Assembly: GCA_017626095.1 (NCBI GenBank)
Contig: JAGAJL010000043.1
Location: 1 to 32,372, forward strand
From: Lachnospiraceae bacterium
Lineage (GTDB): Bacteria > Bacillota > Clostridia > Lachnospirales > Lachnospiraceae
DNA: 32,372 nt
Direction of reading: 5' to 3'
The position numbers were made by a program, and so were the translations under genes. Each line of letters opens with the position of its first letter. Within the stretch, counting starts at the first letter, position 1. Positions 24,782 to 32,372 of the stretch are shown one piece after another. The notes beneath the pieces are model-generated. The model was given only the letters and a program-made list of their open reading frames with translations. It was not told the DNA's origin and did not search any database.

Positions 24782-25792
24782 TCAGAAATTTATAATTACA
24801 TTCAATGCATTTTCGACATCGGATGCTTTTTCAATAGCTGTCGCCAAATCATCCAATGGATATTCATGAGTAATCAGTTTCTCGATGTCCCATTTTCCTG
24901 ATTTCATAATATTCAATACATCTTCAACATCCTCCGGCGTATATCCGCCACTGCCGGTTATAGACTTCTGACCAAAAGTCAGTCCAAGAATATCTACTTC
25001 CCGTTTATTTTTTCCTACCGCAACCAGCACCATTTTACCGTTATATTTTCCATATTTTTCATATGCGGTCAGAACAGCATCAGCGCCGGCTGCATCAATC
25101 CAGATATCACAATCAACCGCATGCCCGTTCACACCCATACTCTTTCCGAGTATTTCCGTCAGTCCGGACAATTCCGGATCTGATTCATTGTTGTATGTAT
25201 CAAATCCGAGTTCTTTGCAGATAGCTAGTCTGAAATCAGAAAAATCACAGATAACAACCTGTTCACATCCAAAATATTTTAACGCAATTGCTGCAGATAT
25301 ACCAATCGTTCCGGCGCCAAATACAATTCCTTTCTGTCCTTTGCCCGGCAGAGCTCTTCTTGCCGCCCTGCAGCCAACGGTAAACGGCTCTATCAATGCC
25401 GCTGCCTTATCGGAAATACTCTCATCCACATGATATATGGAATTTCCCCATGCCGGATTCGGACAGTAAATATATTCGGAAAAACCACCAATTGTTCCTG
25501 CTCTTTTCTTATCTCCGGTTACGAAAAGCGGATAAGGATAAACCCTTTCTCCGACTTTCACATCCGTTACATTCCTGCCGACTGCCGAAACTCTGCATAC
25601 CGTTTCATGTCCGAATTCTCCACCGACCGTAATCCGATGCCCCAGACCGGTTCCATGCTGATATACTGCAACATCTGTCCCACATATGCTGGAATAAATA
25701 TTTTTTAAAATAATAGCATTATCTTCACATTCATAATCCGGCAAATCTGCTATTTCGATATTATGAATCCCCTGATATAAAGCTGCTTTCAT
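24782..25792 (-). CDS. Zinc-dependent MDR alcohol/polyol dehydrogenase
   Basis: The protein has 336 residues. The GroES-like domain carries catalytic zinc ligands in SSICGTD (Cys37) and GGEFGHE, with Glu in ALIEPFTVG. The NAD(P) Rossmann fold has GAGTIGISAAIALKYFG and an acidic VICDFSDFR end to the second strand, favouring NAD over NADP. The four-cysteine structural zinc loop of classical enzymes is absent; the region reads YPYPLFVTGDKKRAGTIGGF. The family oxidises alcohols, polyols or threonine; the substrate is unknown. AAGGAG lies 13 nt before the ATG. The gene is flanked by two pseudogenes but appears intact. Confidence 0.87.
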   Translation of the reverse strand: MKAALYQGIHNIEIADLPDYECEDNAIILKNIYSSICGTDVAVYQHGTGLGHRITVGGEFGHETVCRVSAVGRNVTDVKVGERVYPYPLFVTGDKKRAGTIGGFSEYIYCPNPAWGNSIYHVDESISDKAAALIEPFTVGCRAARRALPGKGQKGIVFGAGTIGISAAIALKYFGCEQVVICDFSDFRLAICKELGFDTYNNESDPELSGLTEILGKSMGVNGHAVDCDIWIDAAGADAVLTAYEKYGKYNGKMVLVAVGKNKREVDILGLTFGQKSITGSGGYTPEDVEDVLNIMKSGKWDIEKLITHEYPLDDLATAIEKASDVENALNVIINF

Positions 25793-25872
25793 TTATGTTA
25801 TTGTCTCCTTTTATATTTTTTTGCTTCCTTTTACTTCTTACGGAATATCTGAACTACCTTGGAAGTACAAAA

Positions 25873-27285
25873 TCAATCCGTTACCATTTTTGTTGACAGA
25901 ATCTTTTCCAGTTTATGAATTTCTGTTGAAACAAAAATAAATCCGACAACAGCTGCAACAAGATCCGAGATAACGGCTGCCCAAAGCATGGTAACAATAC
26001 TTTTAGAAATCATTGCAATTAGAATGGATGCCGGTACAAATACAATTACATCCCTAAGCAATGCCAATATAGTTGATTTTACACTATTTCCCATAGACTG
26101 TAAAATAATTGCCGCAGATTTAATATAACACGTCAGAATAATTCCTCCAAGGAAAATTCTGATACACAATCTGGCATATTCCATATATTCTTCCGTATTA
26201 TGACTTCCAAACAAAGAAATTACAACTCCGGGTGCCAACTCAAAAATTAGAAAGGCGATTGTACCAACCAAAAGCACAAGCTTTGTAATCATCTGAATCG
26301 TTTCTTTTACCCTGTTTATATTTCCGGCACCCATATTAAATCCGATAATCGGTTGTCCTCCAAGACTGATACCGATAACAATTGATATTACAATTCCAAA
26401 AACCTTCATGACAATACCTACAACCGCCAAAGGAATTACCGCGCCATAGGCATTTCCGGTACTTGCCATGGTCTCATATCCGTATTTTGTCAGCAGATTA
26501 TTATTCACAGCAATGATTACAACAATAGAAAGCTGCACAATCAAAGAAGCCATTCCCACAGAAACAATTCTTCCTAATGTACGTCCTTCAATTCTAAGTG
26601 CGTCTTTATTGATTACAAAGTTCTTTGATTTTGTCAGATAATAAATACTCATTGCAAGTGTAAGTATCTGTCCTAAGACCGTTGCAATTGCGGCACCTTT
26701 TACTCCCATATCAAAACCAAAAATAAAGATGGGATCCAAAATCAGATTTGTAATTGCTCCTGCCAGTGTTGATGCCATCGCATATTTCGGTGAACCATCA
26801 GCTCTGATAGAACCATTCAGTCCCTGCCCGATCATATAAAAAGGAATTCCGGCAGATATTATTTTGTAATAATCGGTAGCATAAGTATAACATTCTACCT
26901 CTTCCGGATTACCTCCGAAAAGACTAAAAATCTTTACCCGGAACAAAAATACAATCGCACATAACACAACGGAAACGATTATTAATGTGATAAATCCATT
27001 GCCCACATTTCTATCAGCCTATTTCTTATCGCCTTTTCCCAAAGCAATACTAAATCCGGCTGCGGCACCATCTCCTACTAAAAGTGCCAGACCAAGTGCA
27101 AATACGGTAAACGGATACACAATATTGGTAGCCGCGTTTCCGTAAGCTCCGGCTGCACTCCATCCGATAAATATCTGGTCTACAATATTATAAAGTGCAG
27201 CAACAACCATGCTAATGACACAAGGAACCGAAAATTTTTTTACAAGACTTCCTATTTTTCCGGTTCCCAAATCCAATTCTTTCAT
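25873..27285 (-). pseudogene. MATE-family transporter interrupted by an amber codon
   Basis: Two open segments, 27285-27019 and 27018-25873, are in the same frame and together make a full-length MATE drug/sodium antiporter of about 470 residues. Segment 1 begins MKELDLGTGKIGSLVKKFSVPCVISM and has YNIVDQIFIGW. Segment 2 includes FYMIGQGLNGSIRADGSPKYAM and GGQPIIGFNMGAGN. The break is TAG at 27021-27019, between GKGDKK and ADRNVGNGF, where a Lys or Glu codon would be expected; one substitution explains it. Reinitiation at 27006 would give a truncated protein lacking the first helices. Sequencing error or very recent mutation is possible, since nothing else is damaged. Confidence 0.85.
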
Positions 27286-27444
27286 TTCTAAAATACTCCA
27301 TTTCTAATTTTTATATAACCCCGATTGCATTACCCCTGCGAAACCGTTCTACTTGTTTTATCACTGATTTAAAGGGCATTTGTTTGCTTTATAGCTGATT
27401 AACAGTCGCCAAATACAATTGTGAAGGCATATTCCCAAAACAAA

Positions 27445-27497
27445 AAAGTGTGTGCCGGGGCGCAAGTTGGACTTACGCCATACAGGCTACACACTTT
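27445..27497 (-). terminator. Terminator downstream of the XRE/helical-repeat regulator
   Basis: On the minus strand AAAGTGTGTAGCC (27497-27485) pairs with GGCACACACTTT (27456-27445) with an inner hairpin GGCG...CGCC and AAGT/ACTT, then a T-run (TTTTTTG). The gap 27286-27683 otherwise contains a short hairpin at 27531-27554 and AT-rich sequence. Confidence 0.6.
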
Positions 27498-27530
27498 CCG
27501 TTATTCTTTATTGTATTCCACAAATATCAA

Positions 27531-27554
27531 GGGGTCAAAATGCTTTTTGATCCC
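27531..27554. repeat. Short 10-bp hairpin
   Basis: GGGGTCAAAA (27531-27540) pairs with TTTTGATCCC (27545-27554) around TGCT, with one wobble. It lies between the XRE gene and the T-run terminator; no role is clear. Confidence 0.35.
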
Positions 27555-27683
27555 AATATCTTTAGTTTCAAATAATTATAACAAATATTTTCTTTTTGTT
27601 TCAAAGGATAATTTTTATAAAAAAATGATTTTTTGCAATGCTATTTTCTGCAAAATATCTAATGATTTCTTATCTATCTGATT

Positions 27684-28736
27684 TTATGAAATATCTTTAT
27701 CTTTGGAATGAAGTAGCTTCTCCCATGCTTCATTCCCTTTCATATATTCATAAGCTTCTTCGTCGCGAAAACCATCCCATAATTTTTCTTTTATACTCTC
27801 CAAAACCAAACTCTCCGGCTTACGGAATGTCATATGCTGAAATAATTTTGATGTTTGAAAATCATGAAGTGTGTCTACGCTATTTAACAGTTGCTCAACG
27901 ATACGATATGTTTCTTCCACATTTTTTTCTGCACAAACAACATCAAGCATTGCTGCAAATTCGTGATATTTTCCCATTTCAAAAATACCGGCAAGCGCAC
28001 CGACTTTTTCTGCAAGATAACGAGCTGTCTGAATATCTCCCTCTTCAATTGCCATAACCATCATATAGCCAAAGGTAAAATTCAATGTCTGATACTCCGT
28101 AAACAAGAGATTTTCAGAGGTTTTAAAAGCATTCTCTATATCTCCCTGCTCCTTATATAATCTTGACTGATTTGTTTTTTTCATAGGATCATTCTCTGAG
28201 AAATACTGCAGATATTCCTCTGCTTTCGCAAAATCCTTCTTTCTTAAATAAAAACCAAATAAAGAATCTGCCGCATGGCGCTTTATTTCTTCACTCTCAT
28301 CACGCAATGCAATCTCATACCATGTATTAATTTGTGCATCGTACTTTTCAGAATCAAGGTTAGCTTCTGCTAATCTTCTGGCATCCAGTATAACTGCCAT
28401 CTGCCATATAAGCATATTGCAGTTTGGGTATTCTTTTATCTTTTCCGTTGCCCACTCAAATACTTTTTCAAATTCCACCTCATTAAACATGCTATCCATC
28501 TTTTGGATAATCTCATCGATTTCAGAGGATGTAAGATCTTCCTTGAATGATAGCAATGTATCAAGAGAAATGTGCAATAACCTTGCAATTGGTGCCAGTA
28601 ATTCAATGTCCGGATATGAGTTCCCGTTTTCCCACTTATTTACCGCGGGGGTTGTCACCCCGAATCTCTTTGCCATTTCCTCCTGTGTCAATCCTGCTTC
28701 TTTTCTATATTTTCTAATTACTTGTGCAATTTTCAT
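27684..28736 (-). CDS. XRE-family regulator with C-terminal helical repeats
   Basis: The protein has 350 residues. The N-terminal HTH (4-62) reads AQVIRKYRKEAGLTQEEMAKRFGVTTPAVNKWENGNSYPDIELLAPIARLLHIS. The remaining residues form helical pairs with TPR-like spacing (for example KKDFAKAEEYLQYFSENDPMKKTNQSRLYKEQGDIENAFKTSENLLF), as in peptide-responsive or RRNPP-like regulators, though a peptide-binding role is only inference. GGAGG lies 11 nt before the ATG and a good promoter precedes it (28783-28811). Transcription runs toward the MATE pseudogene, from which it is separated by a terminator. Confidence 0.88.
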   Translation of the reverse strand: MKIAQVIRKYRKEAGLTQEEMAKRFGVTTPAVNKWENGNSYPDIELLAPIARLLHISLDTLLSFKEDLTSSEIDEIIQKMDSMFNEVEFEKVFEWATEKIKEYPNCNMLIWQMAVILDARRLAEANLDSEKYDAQINTWYEIALRDESEEIKRHAADSLFGFYLRKKDFAKAEEYLQYFSENDPMKKTNQSRLYKEQGDIENAFKTSENLLFTEYQTLNFTFGYMMVMAIEEGDIQTARYLAEKVGALAGIFEMGKYHEFAAMLDVVCAEKNVEETYRIVEQLLNSVDTLHDFQTSKLFQHMTFRKPESLVLESIKEKLWDGFRDEEAYEYMKGNEAWEKLLHSKDKDIS

Positions 28737-28782
28737 GAACCTTTAAACCTCCAGATTATATTTCAAAAGCTTTTGTACCTAA

Positions 28783-28811
28783 ATCATAACAGGAATATTG
28801 GTGTCGGACAA
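28783..28811 (-). promoter_or_regulatory. Promoter of the XRE/helical-repeat regulator
   Basis: On the minus strand TTGTCC (28811-28806), a 17-nt spacer and TATGAT (28788-28783). The start would be near 28776, 40 nt before the start codon. Confidence 0.6.
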
Positions 28812-28929
28812 TTGAGCTGTTGTTAAATATTGTTTAATTTTTTTAACCTGTGGTAAACAAACCAGAGGTAGTGGCTATGATAACATTTTTATGAACTCAC
28901 TTTATTCCACTAAAATATTTTGTTCTAAT

Positions 28930-29826
28930 TCAATCATATGTTTTTACCTGTTGTAGCATTTTTTCAAGTTCATATGCCGCAATGCTTAAAGTAGTGTCCT
29001 TTCTTTTTAATATGCATATATTTCGCTTTGGCACTTCCCGTTCCATCGTAAGAACGACTAAATTGTCCATATCTTCTTTTCTTAAAAATTCAACAGGAAC
29101 AAATCCTATTCCCAAGTCACATCTGACCATTGGGAGTATTTGATCTGCTGTAGCAGCCACCACATCTGCTTTATATGTAGCGCCGATAGAATGAAAATAT
29201 TCTGTATAAAATGTAAATGAACTTGTATGTTCTTCAAGTCCTATTACCGGATATTCGTCTATCTGATTATTAGTCAATGCCCCTCCTTCTTCTATCCCAT
29301 ATTCTTTGCTGCATACAGCAACCTCTCGAATGGAACGAATTCTCTCAGCACTTATATTAGCCGGCAAATCAAAAGGCTCTGTCACGATAGCAAAATCCGC
29401 CAACCCTTCCTTTAATGTCATCAAAGCCTGTGGTGTGGAATTATTAGAAATCTTAATTCTTATTCCCGGATATAACTTACGATACTTTTTCAATACCGGT
29501 AATAATACACAGTGAAGAGCTATCTCACTTGCTGCTATTGTCACACCTCCTGACGCAAGACCTTTATCTCTTGCAATTTCCTGCTCGCCAGTTAAAATGT
29601 GCTCAAATGCAACCGATACATGAGAGTAAAGTTTTTCTCCTTCCGGAGTAAGAGCTACTCCATGTCTTTGTCTGATGAACAAAGAACATCCTAATTCTTC
29701 TTCAAGCTTCTTCATCATTCTTGTTATATTCGGCTGATTATTAAACAACACTCTTGCCGCAGCTGTAAAGCTTTTATATTTTGAAACATAATAAAACACT
29801 CTGTAGTAATCGTAACTAATATTCAT
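28930..29826 (-). CDS. LysR-family transcriptional regulator
   Basis: At 298 residues it has classic LTTR length. The winged HTH (3-60) reads YYRVFYYVSKYKSFTAAARVLFNNQPNITRMMKKLEEELGCSLFIRQRHGVALTPEG, followed by a periplasmic-binding-like effector domain (about 90-295) with VTIAASEIALHCVLLPVLKKYRKLYPGIRI and ADFAIVTEPF. The coinducer is unknown. It is transcribed away from the MATE gene at 29949, and the shared intergenic region has a T-N11-A palindrome at a position typical for LTTR activation, so that pump is its likely target. GAGAGACGAG precedes the ATG. The 193-nt gap before the XRE gene has only that gene's promoter. Confidence 0.93.
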   Translation of the reverse strand: MNISYDYYRVFYYVSKYKSFTAAARVLFNNQPNITRMMKKLEEELGCSLFIRQRHGVALTPEGEKLYSHVSVAFEHILTGEQEIARDKGLASGGVTIAASEIALHCVLLPVLKKYRKLYPGIRIKISNNSTPQALMTLKEGLADFAIVTEPFDLPANISAERIRSIREVAVCSKEYGIEEGGALTNNQIDEYPVIGLEEHTSSFTFYTEYFHSIGATYKADVVAATADQILPMVRCDLGIGFVPVEFLRKEDMDNLVVLTMEREVPKRNICILKRKDTTLSIAAYELEKMLQQVKTYD

Positions 29827-29838
29827 CTCGTCTCTCTA

Positions 29839-29857
29839 ATATATGTTTTTCATATAT
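29839..29857. promoter_or_regulatory. LysR-type binding palindrome
   Basis: ATATATG-TTTTT-CATATAT is a perfect inverted repeat containing a T-N11-A (29842 to 29854). Its centre, 29848, is about 65 bases upstream of the MATE promoter's predicted start, the standard recognition site of LysR-type regulators, and close to the lysR start for autoregulation. Confidence 0.7.
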
Positions 29858-29877
29858 CTAAATGGCATTATTAATAT

Positions 29878-29906
29878 TTTACACATATCTTATTGTGAAT
29901 TATAAT
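29878..29906 (+). promoter_or_regulatory. Promoter of the intact MATE gene
   Basis: TTTACA (29878-29883), a 17-nt spacer and TATAAT (29901-29906). The predicted start is near 29913, 36 nt before the start codon at 29949. Confidence 0.75.
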
Positions 29907-29948
29907 ACCAAAGGATTACAAATACAATATAAAGCGAGAAGTTACTAT

Positions 29949-31286
29949 ATGAATAAGGATTTAACTATTGGAAATCCCGGGACTGTTCTATGGAAGTTCT
30001 GTATCCCATTATTTGGAAGTATCATTTTCCAACAGCTTTACAATATTGCAGACAGTCTTATCGCCGGCAAATACATTGGTGAAAATGCGCTTGCTGCTGT
30101 TGGCAACAGTTATGAAATAACACTTATTTTCATTGCATTTGCCTTTGGCTGTAACATGGGGTGCTCTGTAGTTGTTTCCAGACTATATGGAGCAAAAGAT
30201 TATAAACGAATGAAATCAGCTGTATATACAACCTGCATTTTCAGTGCGGCTGTATGTCTCATGTTGATGTTAATCGGCATCTTCGGCTCTGGCCCATTAC
30301 TCACCTTAATACACACTCCACAAGAAGTATTCGCAGATTCCAAGCTATATCTGGATATCTATGTCTGGGGATTGCCATTTGTATTCTTCTACAATATTGC
30401 CACCGGAATTTTCTCAGCTCTGGGAGATTCCAAGACTCCATTTTATTTTCTTGCAGTCTCATCCACATCAAATATTGCCGTAGATATTCTGTTTGTAAAA
30501 GCCTTTCACATGGGAGTTGCAGGTGTAGCATGGGCAACCTTCCTGTGTCAGGGTATAAGCTGTATACTTGCAATGATTGTAGTGTTCAAAAGACTTTATT
30601 ACATTGGTGAAAAAGGAAAGACATCTATTTTTGACCTAGAATTGCTTAAACAGATCATTGTAATAGCAGTTCCAAGTACACTTCAGCAAAGCTTTATATC
30701 ATTAGGCAATATTGTCATTCAGGGAATCATAAATAGTTTTGGTGCACCTGTCATGGCAGGATACTCTGTCGCAGTCAAGCTTAATAACCTAGTGATAACA
30801 TCATTTACCACACTTGGCAACGGTATCTCAAATTACACCTCTCAAAATCTTGGTGCAGCAAAACTATCACGAATTAAAGATGGTTTTAAGTCAGGAATTA
30901 AAATGGTCTGGATGCTTAGTCTTCCACTATTTGCCCTCTACTTCTTTGGCGGTGAAATATGCCTGAGAATATTCTTAGATACCCCTACAGAACAAGCTAT
31001 GCATACCGGTATTATGTTCCTTAGAATTCTATCGCCTTTCTATTTTGTAGTATCTGCAAAGCTTGTGGCTGATGGAATACTTAGAGGTGCCGGAATGATG
31101 AAATACTTTATGATTGCCACATTTACGGATTTAATTTTACGTGTTGCGTTGGCATATGTATTTTCACATACCATTCTTGGCGCAACCGGTATCTGGTGTG
31201 CTTGGCCTATTAGTTGGACCGTTGCCACCATCCTCTCAATTTCATTCTACAAAAGAGAACCTTGGGCTGTATCTAAAAAAATGTAA
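29949..31286 (+). CDS. MATE-family multidrug efflux transporter
   Basis: The protein has 445 residues and about 12 membrane segments, as expected for the family. It begins MNKDLTIGNPGTVLWKFCIPLFGSIIFQQLYNIADSLIAGKYIGENALAAVG, the conserved MATE opening. Later blocks include GCNMGCSVVVSRLYGAKDY, YNIATGIFSALGDSKTPF and VADGILRGAG. It exports cationic drugs or metabolites in exchange for Na+ or H+. The frame extends upstream to 29862, but that would precede the predicted transcription start; the family N-terminus starts at 29949, although its ribosome site (GAGAAG) is weak. Regulation by the divergent LysR protein is likely. It differs from the broken MATE gene at 25873-27285, so the two are not recent duplicates. 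Confidence 0.93.
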   Translation: MNKDLTIGNPGTVLWKFCIPLFGSIIFQQLYNIADSLIAGKYIGENALAAVGNSYEITLIFIAFAFGCNMGCSVVVSRLYGAKDYKRMKSAVYTTCIFSAAVCLMLMLIGIFGSGPLLTLIHTPQEVFADSKLYLDIYVWGLPFVFFYNIATGIFSALGDSKTPFYFLAVSSTSNIAVDILFVKAFHMGVAGVAWATFLCQGISCILAMIVVFKRLYYIGEKGKTSIFDLELLKQIIVIAVPSTLQQSFISLGNIVIQGIINSFGAPVMAGYSVAVKLNNLVITSFTTLGNGISNYTSQNLGAAKLSRIKDGFKSGIKMVWMLSLPLFALYFFGGEICLRIFLDTPTEQAMHTGIMFLRILSPFYFVVSAKLVADGILRGAGMMKYFMIATFTDLILRVALAYVFSHTILGATGIWCAWPISWTVATILSISFYKREPWAVSKKM

Positions 31287-31300
31287 TTCATGCAAAAACA

Positions 31301-31336
31301 AGCCAGTTTGGGAACCATTACGAAACAAAACCGGCT
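31301..31336 (+). terminator. Terminator of the MATE gene
   Basis: AGCCAGTTT (31301-31309) pairs with AAACCGGCT (31328-31336) with one wobble, then ATTTCTCTTT. It begins 14 nt after the MATE stop. The T-run is interrupted. Confidence 0.5.
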
Positions 31337-31362
31337 ATTTCTCTTTGTTAATAAAATTGGCA

Positions 31363-31391
31363 TTGACACAGTACAAATATGGTATTACATT
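31363..31391 (+). promoter_or_regulatory. Possible promoter of the pilin-like gene
   Basis: A perfect TTGACA (31363-31368) with a 17-nt spacer to TACATT (31386-31391, four of six matches). The leader to 31550 would be about 150 nt. Confidence 0.45.
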
Positions 31392-31549
31392 TATCGCAAT
31401 GCTTACAGGCAGAAGGGACTTTTCCCACAAAAAGATACACTAAAATTAATCAAGGCAGTACTCGAACTAAGCTTTTTTCTTTCCATCGAAATGACAATAG
31501 AGATTGCTGATGGTAAGGGTAAACCGGGAAAAATAAGGAAGATAAGAAA

Positions 31550-31957
31550 ATGCGAAAGAAAAATCAAGGATTTACATTGGTGGAACTAATAGTTGTTTTA
31601 GTTATTCTGGCAATTTTGGCGGCAATACTGGTTCCGGCTCTATTGGGCTATATTGATCGGGCGAAAGATAATCAGGACATTCTGAATGCCAGGACACTTT
31701 ATACATCAGCACAGACAATGGCATCTGAGTATTATGGAAAAGATAAAAAAATTAATTTCCCTCAAGATGGTGATTTCAATAATGACGTATTAAAACTTTC
31801 GGATTTATCATCTGATGATTTCCAATATGCTTATATTGGATTTGGAAAAAATGATACGGATTCACATTCAAAATATACGGTTGAGATGGTAGTATATTGT
31901 AATAAAAAAGGCGTTATGTATTTTATGAAGGATGGAAATGCATGGCAACGCTGTTAG
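31550..31957 (+). CDS. Type IV pilin-like / pseudopilin protein
   Basis: The protein has 135 residues. The class III signal KKNQGFTLVELIVVLVILA has the prepilin peptidase site between Gly and Phe, the conserved Glu at mature position 5, and a hydrophobic N-terminal helix continuing ILAAILVPALLGYIDRAKD. The rest is a small globular domain with two Cys near the C-terminus (MVVYCNKKG and the final AWQRC) that could form a disulphide. AAGGAAG precedes the ATG. No prepilin peptidase, ATPase or platform gene is nearby, so it would depend on a system encoded elsewhere. Confidence 0.87.
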   Translation: MRKKNQGFTLVELIVVLVILAILAAILVPALLGYIDRAKDNQDILNARTLYTSAQTMASEYYGKDKKINFPQDGDFNNDVLKLSDLSSDDFQYAYIGFGKNDTDSHSKYTVEMVVYCNKKGVMYFMKDGNAWQRC

Positions 31958-32048
31958 TCTGGTGAAGAAGACGCAGTAATGCAGGATTTGGATTCAAATT
32001 ATAAACATGCCTTAGTAATGAATCTGGCTCTGCCTCACTAATAATAAA

Positions 32049-32207
32049 ATGAGTATTTTATCAGAAACAGACAATTTATATACCACCTTCTTTACAGCTT
32101 ATTGTCTATTTGGAGTAATACTAAAATGGATAAAAGGAGGATGTATAGAGAGTTCTGAAGATATGGCCAAGTTATGCAGAGGTCTCTTGTCATATAACAA
32201 CAAGTAA
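32049..32207 (+). pseudogene. C-terminal remnant of a TetR/AcrR-like regulator
   Basis: An open stretch of 52 codons from ATG at 32049 to TAA at 32205-32207 encodes YTTFFTAYCLFGVILKWIKGG followed by ESSEDMAKLCRGLL. This resembles the last two helices of TetR-family ligand domains (aromatic-rich helix, W-I-x-x-G, E-S-x-E-x-M-A). The DNA-binding domain is absent; upstream in the same frame a TGA occurs at 32019. No good ribosome site is present at 32049. Family assignment rests on a short motif. The stretch 31958-32048 has no recognisable gene. Confidence 0.5.
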
Positions 32208-32249
32208 AAATAATGGAGCAGACCGAAAAACTGAAATTGAACAAAATCG

Positions 32250-32287
32250 CTGCGCGATGGCCTGCCAAGGCTATGGCGCAGTTTTTT
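32250..32287 (+). terminator. Strong terminator at the right end
   Basis: CTGCGCGATGGCCT (32250-32263) pairs with AGGCTATGGCGCAG (32268-32281) with one mismatch and one wobble around GCCA, followed by six T (32282-32287). It would end plus-strand transcription from the pilin/TetR-remnant region. Confidence 0.8.
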
Positions 32288-32295
32288 CTATTCCT

Positions 32296-32372
32296 TCAAA
32301 AATAGGCAGTGACAGGATTGTCCCAAGATAGTATTGTTAAAGTACCACCCATAACAAACTTCATACACGGGC
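32296..32372 (-). CDS. Possible C-terminal end of a gene beyond the window
   Basis: On the minus strand a frame enters from the right edge and ends with TGA at 32298-32296, giving about 25 residues that include MKFVMGGTLTILSWDNPVTA. It is too short to assign. The hairpin just downstream could serve it in reverse, though with a poor T-run on that strand. Confidence 0.25.
   Translation of the reverse strand, partial: PCMKFVMGGTLTILSWDNPVTAYF

Noticed and set aside
22177-27285. Stop-codon reassignment or recoding to explain in-frame TAA, TGA and TAG
   Set aside because: All three stop types occur, one break needs a frameshift as well, and intact neighbours (pckA, trpB2, aspS) use normal stops without internal ones. 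Decay is simpler; selenocysteine is unlikely because TGA replaces a Gly of the ATP-binding motif.
31290-31589. 99-codon plus-strand frame between the MATE and pilin genes
   Set aside because: It overlaps the MATE terminator and the start of the pilin gene, has no ribosome site, and resembles no protein; it is probably chance.

Overview
The window looks like a chromosomal segment of a low-GC Clostridia, most probably a gut-type Lachnospiraceae. This rests on AT-rich intergenic DNA, strong AGGAGG-type ribosome sites, a T-box leader on aspS, and lineage-typical proteins (DHHW/MBOAT pair, DUF4358-like lipoprotein, DUF1653, DUF4261, Rpn nuclease, TrpB2). Family names come from recognising motifs by eye; no database was searched. 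Most genes lie on the minus strand. No rRNA, tRNA, CRISPR array or prophage was found.

Layout. 1-138 is the end of a transposase. 320-3721 is a minus-strand set (lipoprotein, MBOAT O-acyltransferase, DHHW partner) that probably O-acylates an envelope polymer. 3937-5229 is a zinc-ribbon membrane protein. 5523-7556 is aspS with promoter, T-box leader and terminators; its specifier reads best as Asn (AAC), and the enzyme carries an RDHG motif associated with non-discriminating AspRS. 7595-8211 is gene-free and holds two large related inverted-repeat elements in opposite orientation, the most unusual structure here; the second probably lies in the leader of the ABC-F gene at 8246. 9821-12764 is a minus-strand cluster of mutY, a 5'-nucleotidase and a DUF1653 protein. 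12876-15557 holds a small membrane protein, a YqeY-like protein, a dispersed-repeat-like hairpin, a zinc-ribbon protein and holA. 15700-17568 has an Rpn nuclease and a DUF4261 gene, each with its own promoter. 17605-18447 is a long gap with a possible gene remnant and an operator-like palindrome before a small XRE regulator. 18926-22078 carries pckA and trpB2.

22177-27285 is decaying: a hybrid sensor kinase broken by two nonsense codons, a frameshift and an apparent internal deletion, and a MATE transporter with one in-frame amber codon, with an intact MDR dehydrogenase between them. 27684-31286 is regulatory and transport: an XRE regulator with helical repeats, and a LysR regulator divergent from an intact MATE pump with a canonical LysR-type site near -65 of the pump promoter. 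The right end has an orphan type IV pilin-like gene, a TetR C-terminal remnant, a strong terminator, and possibly the end of another minus-strand gene.

The best candidate for something undescribed is the element pair at 7595-8211. Both copies fold as roughly 65-bp imperfect stems enclosing a 96-97 nt core with two small hairpins. Stem sequences differ between copies while pairing is kept, and on one strand every small hairpin shows a GGAU loop resembling CsrA-binding sites.
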